Shown: piece after piece, positions 8,117 to 15,971 of the stretch | How the letters are laid out: the number at the start of each line of letters is the position of its first letter | Position numbering within the stretch: position 1 is the first letter of the stretch | Assembly: GCA_021811085.1 (NCBI GenBank) | Contig: JAJZPQ010000029.1 | Location: forward strand, 1-46,231 | Length of the DNA stretch: 46,231 bases | Direction of reading: 5' to 3' | Source: Pseudomonadota bacterium | Lineage (GTDB): Bacteria > Pseudomonadota > Gammaproteobacteria > Burkholderiales > SG8-39 | Made by a program: the position numbers and the translations under genes | Notes under the pieces: generated by a model | The model's input: only the letters and a program-made list of their open reading frames with translations | What the model was told of the DNA's origin: nothing | The model's database searches: none

Positions 8117-8929
8117 GTGCTAGAACTGGATTCGTGTTGCCCGTGTGCGGAGCCGCATCGCCCAACGACGTACTGGAACCGTGCTTTACCCGCGCTGCAT
8201 ACGCCGCGGCAAAACCGTATCCTTGCGGCACTGCCGCGGGAGGACTACGAGCGCCTGCTGCCCGATCTGGAGGCGGTTCCTCTGCCGCTGGGCCGGACCG
8301 TTTATCGCGCGGACGAACGGGAAAAGCATCTGTATTTCCTCACCGCCGGCATCGTGTCCCACCTCTACGTGACGCGCGGCGGGGCACCGGTGGAGTTCGC
8401 GGCGACGGGAAATGAAGGCGTGATCGGCATTGCATCGTTTCTCGGCGGCGAAAGCATGCCGAACCAGTCGGTGGTATATAGCGCGGGCTACGCTTATCGG
8501 CTGTGGGAGAGGGCGGCGAAAAGCGAGTTCGAGCGCAACGGTCCGCTGGCGCAGTTGCTGATGCGCTACATCTATGCGCTGGTCGCCCAAGCCGGACAGA
8601 TTGCGGTGTGCAACCGCCACCATTCGCTGCAACAGCAGCTGTGTCGATGGCTCCTGGCAAGGCTGGACCGGATGCCGTCGAGCGAGTTGTCAATGACGCA
8701 GGATCAGATCGCCGATTTGCTGGGCGTGCGCCGCGAAAGCGTCACCGAGGCTGCAGGAAATCTGCAACACGCGGGGGTCATTCACTACAGCCGCGGCCGC
8801 ATCGCCGTACTCGATCGTTCCGGACTGGAAGCACGGGTCTGCGAGTGCTATGCGGTGGTCAAACGCGAATATGACCGTCTGCTCCCCCAAACTTCCGCGC
8901 AATCCCGGCAGGCCGAAGTTTTTGCCTGA
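8117..8929 (+). CDS. Crp/Fnr family transcriptional regulator (first copy)
   Basis: This 270-residue regulator has a cyclic-nucleotide-binding-type beta-barrel (about residues 30-140), a long dimer helix (about 140-180) and a winged helix-turn-helix. The recognition helix LGVRRESVTEAAGNLQ spans about residues 202-217. GTG 8117 is the start because GGGAG at 8106-8110 sits six bases upstream. There are Cys residues at 7, 8 and 10, but not the spacing of the FNR iron-sulfur ligands. A CNRHHSLQQQLCRWLL motif and a C-terminal CECYAVVK are shared with the second copy at 20301-21125, whose recognition helix differs by only two residues. Typical cAMP-phosphate residues are not evident, so the signal is unknown. 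I found no palindrome copy in front of this gene, which would fit a constitutively made master regulator. Confidence 0.9.
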   Translation: MLELDSCCPCAEPHRPTTYWNRALPALHTPRQNRILAALPREDYERLLPDLEAVPLPLGRTVYRADEREKHLYFLTAGIVSHLYVTRGGAPVEFAATGNEGVIGIASFLGGESMPNQSVVYSAGYAYRLWERAAKSEFERNGPLAQLLMRYIYALVAQAGQIAVCNRHHSLQQQLCRWLLARLDRMPSSELSMTQDQIADLLGVRRESVTEAAGNLQHAGVIHYSRGRIAVLDRSGLEARVCECYAVVKREYDRLLPQTSAQSRQAEVFA

Positions 8930-9012
8930 GCCCTGATCCTCCGCCTTATACGGAGTCCTGCAGCGCCCGTCCTGGTGCGCTGTCTGCACGCAAGTGCACA
9001 AATCGTCCGATC

Positions 9013-9032
9013 TATGTACGCCAGCGCACAGA
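9013..9032 (+). promoter_or_regulatory. Crp-type palindrome upstream of the repeat lipoprotein
   Basis: TATGTACGCCAGCGCACAGA is a perfect match to the consensus. AATACT at 9053-9058 is the likely -10, centred 33 bp downstream of the palindrome centre. The leader to ATG 9170 would be about 105 bases. Confidence 0.78.
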
Positions 9033-9169
9033 ACCCTGCGCGGCGGACGGTGAATACTGGCGACGGTGAAGCGCCGTCGCGGATGCTATTGCGCGGACCT
9101 TCAGCAGACGCGCCGACGAAGCGCCGGTCAATCGCACTGACAGTTGGATCAAACGAAGAGGTTACGCAA

Positions 9170-12142
9170 ATGAATACGATGAGCAAATCCGAGGGTCATT
9201 CCAGATTCCTGCCGTGGTTGACGGCGTTGATGTTGAGCGCGTTGCTGGCGGCGTGCGGGGGCGGCGGAGGGCAGGATCCCATCCTGGGCGGAAGCGGCGT
9301 CGTCTCGTCCACGGTGAACGCCAAAGCCATTACCGCCTTTTCGCTTGCGGGGGTTGCGGCGACCGTGGATGAAGCGGCCAAGACCATTGCTGTGACCTTG
9401 CCCAGCGGCAGCAGCGTAACGGCGCTGGCCGCGACCTTCACCACCACAGGGGCCGGCGTTAAGGTCGGCACGGTGGTGCAGACGAGCGGCACAACGACGA
9501 ATAATTTCACCGCTCCAGTGACCTATACGGTCACCGCGGCAAACGGGTCAACGGCAAACTATAACGTAACCGTAAGCGTCAGTTCGGTCACGGCCAAAGC
9601 TATTACCGCCTATTCGCTGGCCGGTTCCACCGGGACTGTGGATGAGGCAGCCAAGACCATCGCGGTGACGCTGCCGAATGGGACCAACCTAACCGCCCTG
9701 CCCGCTACGTTCAGCACCACAGGCGCCGGCGTAAAGGTGGGCGCAGCGGCGCAGGTGAGCGGCACGACGACGAACAATTTCACCGGCCCTGTGGCCTACA
9801 CGGTCACTGCAGCGGACGGCTCAACGGCGACCTATACGGTAAATGCAAGCGCGAGTTCGGCGACTGCCAAGGCCATCAGCGCCTTTTCGTTTGCGGGCTA
9901 CCCCGGATCCGCGGCAACGATAAATGAAGCGGCGAAGACCATCGCGGTGAGCGTGCCAAACGGGACCGATGTCACGGCGCTGGTTGCGAGCTTCGCGACC
10001 ACAGGCAGCAGCGTGAAGGTAGGCTCGGTGGTTCAGACGAGCGGCACGACGCCGAATGACTTCACCGCTCCGGTGGCCTACACGGCCACTGCGGCGGATG
10101 GCACAACGGCGATCTATGCGGTAACCGTAACGCCGGTCGCGGCTTCGGCCAAAGCCATTACCGCCTACTCGATTGCAGGTTTCCCCGCAGTCGCCGGAAC
10201 GATAAATGAAGCGGCGAAGACCATCGCGGTGACCATGCCTTTCGGGACCGATGTCACGGCGCTGGTTGCGACGTTCACCACCACAGGGGAGAGCGTGAAG
10301 GTGGGAACGGCGGCGCAGACGAGCACCGTAACGGCAAATAACTTCACCGCTCCGGTGGCCTACACGGTCACCGCGGCAGACGCCTCGACCGCGACTTACA
10401 CGGTAACCGTAACCCTGGCCCCGAATTCGGCCAAGGCCATTACCGCGTTTTCGTTCGCCGGGTATACGGGGGCGACAGGCGCAGTCAATGAAGTGGCCAA
10501 GACCATCGCGGTAACGGTGCCTTTCGGGACCGATGTCACGGCCCTGGTCGCGACGTTCAGCTCCACTGGGGCGATCGTCAGGGTGGGTGCCGTGGTTCAG
10601 GTGAGCACTACGACGGCGAATAATTTCACCGCTCCAGTGGCCTATACGGTTACCGCCGCAGACGCCTCGACGGCGACCTACGCCGTAAGCGTAAGCGTGG
10701 CCCCGAACTCGGCCAAGGCGATCACCGCCTATTCGTTTGCCGGTTATGCGGGAGCGACAGGAGTGATCAATGAAGCGGCCAAGACCATCGCGGTGACCGT
10801 GCCGAACGGGACAGTATTAACGGCCCTGGTTGCGACATTCAATACCACAGGGGCGAACGTCAAGGTGGGCACGGTGGTGCAGACGAGCACTGCCACGGCG
10901 AATGACTTCAGCGCTCCGGTGACCTACAGGGTAACCGCGGCAGACAATACTTTCGTGGATTACGTCGTAAGCGTAAGCGTAGCGGCTCCGGTTACCGTGC
11001 TTCCCGGCGTCGCCGGCACTTCAGGCGCTGCCGCCACCAATCCCACGGTGATCTCCTCGAACCCGAGCGACGGCGACACGAACGTACCGGTGCGCACCCA
11101 TAACGGGACCACCAACGTGGTGTCGGTCAAGGTGCTGACTGCAACCTTCAGCGAGCCGATGAATCCGGCAACGATCACCCCGCTTGGCGTGTTCACGCTC
11201 AAGGAAACCACGTCCGGAATCGACGTGCCGGGTGTTGTTACCATGAATGCGGCAAACACGATTGCGACCTTTACGCCGAACGCGGCTGCTCTCACCGCGA
11301 ATACCAACTATAGCGCCACGATTTCCACTGCGGCCAAGAACGCCGGCAGCATTACGCCGATGCCCAATCCGGTTGCATGGCGCTTTACCACCATGAACAC
11401 TTCATTTGCCAATCAGGCCAGCCCGTTTGTCGGTCAAGCGCCGGTAGATCTATTGTCGGCGGGCAATTTCGCGATGCTTGCGAAGACGACGATCACCGAC
11501 GTCCCGGCATCCGCCATCACCGGCAATATCGGGCTGAGTCCGGGCACGGGTGCCGCGGTCAAGGTGACGTGTGCGGAAATGAAGCTAGGGAAAATCTACA
11601 CGGTCGATGCGGGCTATGTGGGTGCCGACATGACTTGCGTTGCGGCCGGCCCCGGCGCCAACAAGACCGTGGCGGACAACGCGGTAGCCGACATGGGAAC
11701 CGCATACGCCGAGGCCGCAGCCAGAACATTGCCTGACGCGACTGAGCTGGGTGCCGGAAACATCAGCGGGCTTACGTTCTTCCCCGGTCTCTACAAGTGG
11801 AGCACGGCCGTCAACATAAACACCGATGTGACTCTCGATGCCAAGGGCGACACGAACGCCATCTGGATCTTCCAGATAGCGGGAGACCTTACCGTTGCGC
11901 CTGGCGGCAGCCTCCCGCTCGGTATCAAGGTGAATCTCATCGGCGGAGCCAAGGCCTCGAATGTGTTCTGGCAGGTCGGCGGCCTTGTCGGCGCGACGCT
12001 CGATACCTTCTCCACGTTCAATGGAACGATCTTGAGCGCGAAGCAGGCCATCGCAAATACCGGCGCAGTGGTGAACGGCAGATTGTTTGCAGATACCCAG
12101 GTCACGCTGCAGCAGAATCCGGTCACGCAGCCGGCTCCCTAA
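9170..12142 (+). CDS. Large repeat lipoprotein with Ig-like and ice-binding-like (DUF3494) domains
   Basis: The 990-residue protein begins with a lipoprotein signal (LLAAC, Cys29) and a Gly run. Six tandem domains of 91-94 residues follow (about residues 51-605), each with the pattern KAITAYSxAG, AAKTIAVT, ALVATF, VKVG, NNFTAPVAYTVTAAD. A Big_5-type Ig domain comes next (about 624-745, NPSDGDTNVP, FSEPMNPATI, WRFTT). The C-terminus (about 758-985) is a DUF3494 ice-binding-like domain (LLSAGNFAMLAKTTITDVP, ITGNIGLSPG, VFWQVGG, FNGTILS). ATG 9170 fits the lipobox and a ribosome site AGAGGT. It should sit on the outer surface, with the C-terminal domain held out on a repeat stalk. DUF3494 domains bind ice in some species but also occur in adhesins of non-polar bacteria, so adhesion or matrix binding is more likely here. 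Confidence 0.86.
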   Translation: MNTMSKSEGHSRFLPWLTALMLSALLAACGGGGGQDPILGGSGVVSSTVNAKAITAFSLAGVAATVDEAAKTIAVTLPSGSSVTALAATFTTTGAGVKVGTVVQTSGTTTNNFTAPVTYTVTAANGSTANYNVTVSVSSVTAKAITAYSLAGSTGTVDEAAKTIAVTLPNGTNLTALPATFSTTGAGVKVGAAAQVSGTTTNNFTGPVAYTVTAADGSTATYTVNASASSATAKAISAFSFAGYPGSAATINEAAKTIAVSVPNGTDVTALVASFATTGSSVKVGSVVQTSGTTPNDFTAPVAYTATAADGTTAIYAVTVTPVAASAKAITAYSIAGFPAVAGTINEAAKTIAVTMPFGTDVTALVATFTTTGESVKVGTAAQTSTVTANNFTAPVAYTVTAADASTATYTVTVTLAPNSAKAITAFSFAGYTGATGAVNEVAKTIAVTVPFGTDVTALVATFSSTGAIVRVGAVVQVSTTTANNFTAPVAYTVTAADASTATYAVSVSVAPNSAKAITAYSFAGYAGATGVINEAAKTIAVTVPNGTVLTALVATFNTTGANVKVGTVVQTSTATANDFSAPVTYRVTAADNTFVDYVVSVSVAAPVTVLPGVAGTSGAAATNPTVISSNPSDGDTNVPVRTHNGTTNVVSVKVLTATFSEPMNPATITPLGVFTLKETTSGIDVPGVVTMNAANTIATFTPNAAALTANTNYSATISTAAKNAGSITPMPNPVAWRFTTMNTSFANQASPFVGQAPVDLLSAGNFAMLAKTTITDVPASAITGNIGLSPGTGAAVKVTCAEMKLGKIYTVDAGYVGADMTCVAAGPGANKTVADNAVADMGTAYAEAAARTLPDATELGAGNISGLTFFPGLYKWSTAVNINTDVTLDAKGDTNAIWIFQIAGDLTVAPGGSLPLGIKVNLIGGAKASNVFWQVGGLVGATLDTFSTFNGTILSAKQAIANTGAVVNGRLFADTQVTLQQNPVTQPAP
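9320..10990 (+). repeat. Six tandem 273-282 bp coding repeats
   Basis: Repeat units begin at about 9320, 9593, 9866, 10148, 10430 and 10712, giving periods of 273, 273, 282, 282 and 282 bp. Units share long near-identical stretches, such as those encoding EAAKTIAVT and FTAPVAYTVTAAD. The later units are closest to one another, which suggests recent duplication and a potential for length change by recombination. Confidence 0.88.
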
Positions 12143-12157
12143 GGCGTGAGGCACAGC

Positions 12158-12184
12158 AGGTCGACGGAGTTTTTCTGCCGACCT
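12158..12184 (+). terminator. Weak terminator-like hairpin after the repeat lipoprotein
   Basis: AGGTCG (12158-12163) pairs with CGACCT (12179-12184), with a T run in the loop and TTTG after the stem. It is short and imperfect, so some read-through into the next gene is likely. Confidence 0.4.
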
Positions 12185-12265
12185 TTGTTGCTTCATCAAA
12201 GCAAGGTTGATTGACAGCAGCGAATCACCGCAGCTTAGTGAACTTATCAGGAACGGAGCATCCTC

Positions 12266-12994
12266 ATGGAGAACAGCATGAAATTCACAAAAGTCTCGAG
12301 TACCTTGGTTCTGGCCGCACTCGCCGCAATGAGCAGCCAGTTCGCGCTTGCGCAGGGCGCTGGTGGTGCCGCCGGTGCCGGTGCGGGTCCTGCGACGAGC
12401 AGCGGGTTTTCGGGGGTGCCGGATACCGGCTGGTACGGCGGGGTGAATATCGGCCAGTCGCGCGCGAAGATAGACAACGCGAACATCACCAGCAATTTGC
12501 TGGGGAGCGGATTCGCCACGAACTCGATCAGCAATGACGACCGCGACACAGGTTACAAACTTTTCGCCGGCTACAAGTACAACAGGAATTTCGCTGTTGA
12601 AGCCGGCTATTTCGATCTGGGCCAGTTCGGCTTTACCGCGACCACGGTGCCGGCCGGAACGCTGAACGGCAGGATCAAACTCAAAGGCGTGAACCTGGAT
12701 GCGGTCGGCATTCTGCCCATCAACGAAAAGTTCTCTGCATTTGGCCGGATCGGGGTGGCGTACGCCGAAGCGCAGGACTCCTTCAGCGGAACCGGAGCAG
12801 TCAACGTGCTCAACTCCAACCCGAGCAAGCGTGAAGCGAACCTCAAGTACGGCGGCGGGCTGCAGTACGATTTCACCCCATCGCTCGGGATGCGTTTCGA
12901 AGCGGAACGCTACCGCATCAACGATGCTGTCGGCAGCAAGGGTGACGTCGATCTTCTCTCGCTCGGCCTGGTGTATCGCTTCTCGGCAAAATGA
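12266..12994 (+). CDS. OmpA-like transmembrane beta-barrel protein
   Basis: The 242-residue product has a signal peptide ending FALAQG, a Gly/Ala linker and a region of alternating amphipathic strands: TGWYGGVNIGQSRA, TGYKLFAGYKYNRNFAVEAG, SAFGRIGVAYAEA and LKYGGGLQYDF, ending in VDLLSLGLVYRF. This fits an eight-strand OmpA/OmpX-type barrel of the outer membrane. ATG 12266 has GGAG seven bases upstream; ATG 12278 is a plausible alternative with its own GGAG. It lies 123 bp after the repeat lipoprotein on the same strand, and no palindrome copy of its own was found. Confidence 0.85.
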   Translation: MENSMKFTKVSSTLVLAALAAMSSQFALAQGAGGAAGAGAGPATSSGFSGVPDTGWYGGVNIGQSRAKIDNANITSNLLGSGFATNSISNDDRDTGYKLFAGYKYNRNFAVEAGYFDLGQFGFTATTVPAGTLNGRIKLKGVNLDAVGILPINEKFSAFGRIGVAYAEAQDSFSGTGAVNVLNSNPSKREANLKYGGGLQYDFTPSLGMRFEAERYRINDAVGSKGDVDLLSLGLVYRFSAK

Positions 12995-13042
12995 CAGCGC
13001 GCCGGCGCGCAAGTTCGCGCCAGCGGCCATTCTTTTGCAGCT

Positions 13043-13062
13043 TATGTACGCCAGCAGACAGA
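13043..13062 (+). promoter_or_regulatory. Crp-type palindrome upstream of the glycine-rich protein
   Basis: TATGTACGCCAGCAGACAGA deviates from the consensus only in the inner right half. GACAAT at 13082-13087 is the likely -10, centred 32 bp from the palindrome centre. Confidence 0.7.
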
Positions 13063-13205
13063 TGACAGGGTCCCAGGAGCAGACAATTGGGGCAACGATA
13101 GATGGCCTTTCAAGCGCGGCGCGTCTAGCGCGGAGTGGTAGGGGGCGACCGACATGCCCTGCGTTGGTGTTAATCACAAATTGATACAAGGTTAAGGAGA
13201 TACAA

Positions 13206-13973
13206 ATGAAGAACGAAATTCGTCTGGCTTTACTGTGTTTGGCGGCAGTGTCCGTTCCCGCTTTCGCGCAAAATGCCTTGCCGCGTTGCGGCGCCGCCAA
13301 TTTCGACCGCACGCAGAATGCGTTTACCATCAAAAATGCCCCCGCGGAGGCCGTGAATCAGCAGTGTCTGATCACGGTGTATCCGAGAGGGGCAGCACCC
13401 GCCGCGGCGCAGCAGGATCCGGCGTCCTATTTTGTCGAAGGCAAGTACACCATTGATCTGATGGGCGGTGGCGGCGGTGGCGGCGGCGGCGGCGGTGGGG
13501 CCAAAGGCAAGACCGGCGGAACCGGCGGCGGCGGCGCCAGTGCTGCACCTTCGCGTACCGTTCAATACCTGGCGCCTGGCGACTATAAGCTGACCATCGG
13601 AACCGGTGGAGAAGGCGGTGCCGCCAGAGGCGGACGCACCGAATCCGGAAATCCGACCAACGTGACCAATGCCAGCACGGGGCAGCTGATTGCCGGCTAC
13701 CCGGGCGCCGACACCTGGACCCAGCAGTCCAGAGCGGCTGACGTTGGAGAGGGCGGCGTAGCCAAGCCTGGCGGAACCAGCGGTGCAACCGGACAGGCGG
13801 CCGGCGCAAGCAGCGCTGGACGCACGGCAGCACAGGCCGGAGGTGCGGGTGGTCCTGGACTCGTCCGCCTGAGCTTGCTCGAGGCTGCGCCGGCACCGGT
13901 GATTGCCAAGTCCGAAGTTGCCCCGGCACCGGCTCCCATGGCCGTCCGCCCGGCAAGAAAGGATCGCAACTAG
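13206..13973 (+). CDS. Secreted glycine-rich protein of unknown function
   Basis: The 255-residue product has a clear signal peptide (residues 1-21, ending AFAQ). An N-terminal segment carries two cysteines (Cys28, Cys54), followed by YTIDLMGGGG and a run of 12 consecutive glycines (residues 87-98). Next comes a Gly/Thr/Ala-rich region with RTVQYLAPGDYKLTIGTGGE. A second Gly-rich stretch leads to GLVRLSLLEA and a Pro/Ala tail. The order beta-strand, glycine stretch, APGDYKLTIG, VRLSLLE resembles glycine-rich tip or fibre domains in which polyglycine helices pack together. That likeness is an inference and I do not recognise a named family. AAGGAG precedes ATG 13206. Confidence 0.75.
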   Translation: MKNEIRLALLCLAAVSVPAFAQNALPRCGAANFDRTQNAFTIKNAPAEAVNQQCLITVYPRGAAPAAAQQDPASYFVEGKYTIDLMGGGGGGGGGGGGAKGKTGGTGGGGASAAPSRTVQYLAPGDYKLTIGTGGEGGAARGGRTESGNPTNVTNASTGQLIAGYPGADTWTQQSRAADVGEGGVAKPGGTSGATGQAAGASSAGRTAAQAGGAGGPGLVRLSLLEAAPAPVIAKSEVAPAPAPMAVRPARKDRN

Positions 13974-14016
13974 GATTGCAGGGTTTTGCCTGCACTAGCG
14001 TAGCGCAACGAGCAGA

Positions 14017-14045
14017 GGCCGTTTCAGTTCAGCGAAACGGCCTCC
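14017..14045 (+). terminator. Hairpin after the glycine-rich protein
   Basis: GAGGCCGTTTC pairs perfectly with GAAACGGCCTC around AGTTCAG, an 11-pair stem, without a strong T run after it. Together with the next hairpin it probably ends the 13206 transcript. Confidence 0.65.
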
Positions 14046-14059
14046 GACTCGGAGGTGCA

Positions 14060-14079
14060 TGAGGGGATACGTCCCCTCA
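14060..14079 (+). terminator. Second hairpin of the GAGGGG/CCCCTC type
   Basis: TGAGGGGA (14060-14067) pairs with TCCCCTCA (14072-14079) around TACG. It is nearly the same stem as at 7798 and 5853. CGCTTTAT follows. Confidence 0.65.
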
Positions 14080-14157
14080 TCGCTTTATGGTCTTCAGAAC
14101 CCATTACAAAATCGGCAGCTGAGCGAAAACTTGCAGCACCGGTATGCGAGGATGCGG

Positions 14158-15033
14158 ATGGCCACCAATACCAACGGGATCCGGATACGAGCGCCAGCCG
14201 CGCAGCGTGATCGGGCACGGCCGAATTACGTTTGCTTCTGCGGTTTGACCGCGCTCAAGTTGTGCGTTGGTACGCTGGTACTGGCGCTCGTCCTGCTTCC
14301 AGACTACGTCGCTGCAGGGGAGAAAACCGCCTCTGCGCAAAGCACAGCCGACCCATCGTCCGTGCAGCAAAGCGTGCCGGCCCAAGCTGCGCCAGAGGCG
14401 CAAAGCGCAATCCCCACAGGTCGGCATAGAGCTGACTTCAGCGGCGAACGTGCTTCGCACGAGGCGCGCCGGATCGCGGACTGGATTGTCGATTCTGCCG
14501 ATAACAAGGGTCTGCCGTTCGTGGTTCTGGACAAGGTCGACGCAAGACTTTATGTATTCAACGCCGACGGACGCATCCGCGGAGCGGCGCCTGCGCTGGT
14601 CGGCTCCGCGCGCGGTGATGACAGCGTTCCGGGTATCGGCGACCGGGAATATGCCGACATGTCCCCCGATACCCGCACTACGCCGGCGGGCCGTTTCGTG
14701 TCTTCGCTCGGCCAGGACAGCCACGGCCAAGACGTCGTGTGGGTGGACTATGATGCGGCAGTGGCGATTCACCGCGTAATCACGACCAAACCCGCGGAGC
14801 GTCGCCTGCAGCGCCTGGCGACGCCGACGCCGCTGGACAACCGCATTTCCTACGGCTGCATCAACGTGCCCAAGCGCTTCTACGAGAGCGTGGTGGCTCC
14901 GGCGTTTGCCGGCACTTATGGAATCGTTTATATACTCCCGGAAACACGTCCGGCGCGTGAGGTCTTCGGATCTTACGACGTCGACGAGCGGCTGGACGCA
15001 AACCCCACGCGCAGCGCGAACGCGCAGCACTAA
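14158..15033 (+). CDS. L,D-transpeptidase (YkuD-type) with variant SYGC motif
   Basis: The 291-residue protein has a basic N-terminus, one transmembrane or signal segment (about residues 25-50, LCVGTLVLALVLLP) and a Ser/Ala/Gln linker. The C-terminal catalytic region (about 120-270) contains VVLDKVDARLYVF, the conserved His in AVAIHRV and the nucleophile motif ISYGCINVP. L,D-transpeptidases normally carry [S/T]HGC; here the His next to Gly-Cys is Tyr. The catalytic Cys and the following Asn are present, so activity is likely. Such enzymes make 3-3 peptidoglycan cross-links or attach proteins to peptidoglycan in the periplasm. I chose ATG 14158 because GAGG sits six bases upstream; in-frame starts further up fall inside a terminator hairpin. 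Confidence 0.82.
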   Translation: MATNTNGIRIRAPAAQRDRARPNYVCFCGLTALKLCVGTLVLALVLLPDYVAAGEKTASAQSTADPSSVQQSVPAQAAPEAQSAIPTGRHRADFSGERASHEARRIADWIVDSADNKGLPFVVLDKVDARLYVFNADGRIRGAAPALVGSARGDDSVPGIGDREYADMSPDTRTTPAGRFVSSLGQDSHGQDVVWVDYDAAVAIHRVITTKPAERRLQRLATPTPLDNRISYGCINVPKRFYESVVAPAFAGTYGIVYILPETRPAREVFGSYDVDERLDANPTRSANAQH

Positions 15034-15045
15034 ATTCCGTTTGAA

Positions 15046-15882
15046 TCAGCGCGGCCTGCCGAACGTCTGCGTCCAGTACACGCCCATGTCGCTGCGGGGA
15101 TCGACCGCGAAGGCGACACCCATTTCGGTGAATGCCGAATTCATCAGGTTGGCGCAATGCTCCGGGCTCTTGATCCAGGCCGCCATCGCATCCTCGGGTT
15201 TCATTTGCCCGGCGGCGATGTTTTCGCCGGTAGCGCGGTATTGGTAGCCGGCGCGCAGGACGCGATCGGCCGGATTGGAACCGTCGCGGCCTATGTGGCT
15301 GAAGTAGTTGTAATGTGCCATGTCGCCGGCATGACGCCGCGACGAGTCGGCCAGTACTTTGTTCCAGCGCAGCGGCTGCGCCGCCTTGAACGCCGTGCCG
15401 CCGCAATGGCGCGGCACGGCGCGCGCCTGGTTGACCAGTGCGAGCACGCGCTCCCCTGCATCCTGCTGGGACTCTCCCACGGACGGTGCAAACGGCGCCG
15501 CCATCACGATCCAGATTTGACGCGCATCCAGGTATATGCCGATCTCCGTCATCGCGGCATCCTGCAACTTGTCGCAGTAGTTGCGTTTTGCCAGCATCGC
15601 CACCACCTGCGTGCCGACGCCTTCACCCTGGAACCATAGGGCGCTCGAGTGCGTCGGCCTGTACCCGGCCGCCTTCAGGCTGTGCTGCAGTTCATCGCCG
15701 CGCGCAAGACCGTTGGCGACGCGTTCGAGCACGGCCTGAGGCTGCAATGGCGGCAATTGCCTGGCGACGGGACAATTGCCCCCGCCCGCGCGCAGGCGGT
15801 TGATCTCGGTGTAAAGATCGCTTGCCGCCGCGTCCAATGACACGGCAAGCAAGAGCAGACAGGAAAGAATACGCAGGCGCAT
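15046..15882 (-). CDS. CAP-domain (SCP/PR1-like) secreted protein
   Basis: The 278-residue product has a signal peptide (LRILSCLLLLAVSLDAAAS) and a degenerate N-terminal domain (about residues 20-125). A canonical bacterial CAP domain follows (about 130-275): LVNQARAVPRHCGG, LRWNKVLADSSRRHAGDMA, NYFSHIGRDGSNPADRV, YRATGENIAAG, SPEHCANLMNSAFTEMGVA. The His and Glu residues of the CAP cavity are present. Family members are extracellular or periplasmic; functions range from lipid binding to peptidase-like activity and are unknown for most bacterial ones. The start at 15882 gives the best signal peptide. It is convergent with the L,D-transpeptidase gene, only 12 bp apart, and a weak palindrome lies upstream. 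Confidence 0.86.
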   Translation of the reverse strand: MRLRILSCLLLLAVSLDAAASDLYTEINRLRAGGGNCPVARQLPPLQPQAVLERVANGLARGDELQHSLKAAGYRPTHSSALWFQGEGVGTQVVAMLAKRNYCDKLQDAAMTEIGIYLDARQIWIVMAAPFAPSVGESQQDAGERVLALVNQARAVPRHCGGTAFKAAQPLRWNKVLADSSRRHAGDMAHYNYFSHIGRDGSNPADRVLRAGYQYRATGENIAAGQMKPEDAMAAWIKSPEHCANLMNSAFTEMGVAFAVDPRSDMGVYWTQTFGRPR

Positions 15883-15937
15883 GGCGTCGGTGCGGCGGGT
15901 AGAATCCAGTTTCACTACCTATGCTCGGCGCCGACAC

Positions 15938-15957
15938 CCTGCGCGCCTGCGCACAGC
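15938..15957 (-). promoter_or_regulatory. Weak Crp-type palindrome upstream of the CAP-domain gene
   Basis: Read on the minus strand this is GCTGTGCGCAGGCGCGCAGG. The core matches, the flanks do not. TAGTGA at 15912-15917 is a poor -10 candidate at the expected distance. I treat it as tentative. Confidence 0.35.
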
Positions 15958-15971
15958 GAAGACTGTTCCCG

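Noticed and set aside
8974-8993. CTGGTGCGCTGTCTGCACGC-like stretch just upstream of the 9013 site
   Set aside because: Only the left half fits, and the perfect copy at 9013 with a good -10 explains the promoter.
8975-9169. N-terminal extension of the repeat lipoprotein upstream of ATG 9170
   Set aside because: It would put 65 odd residues before a clear lipoprotein signal and overlap the palindrome and -10.
9320-10990. CRISPR-like or satellite array
   Set aside because: The period of 273-282 bp is in frame and encodes repeated protein domains.
11585-13333. 582-codon minus-strand frame opposite the lipoprotein and barrel genes
   Set aside because: It is a mirror frame of high-GC coding DNA; the plus-strand genes have signal peptides, domains and ribosome sites.
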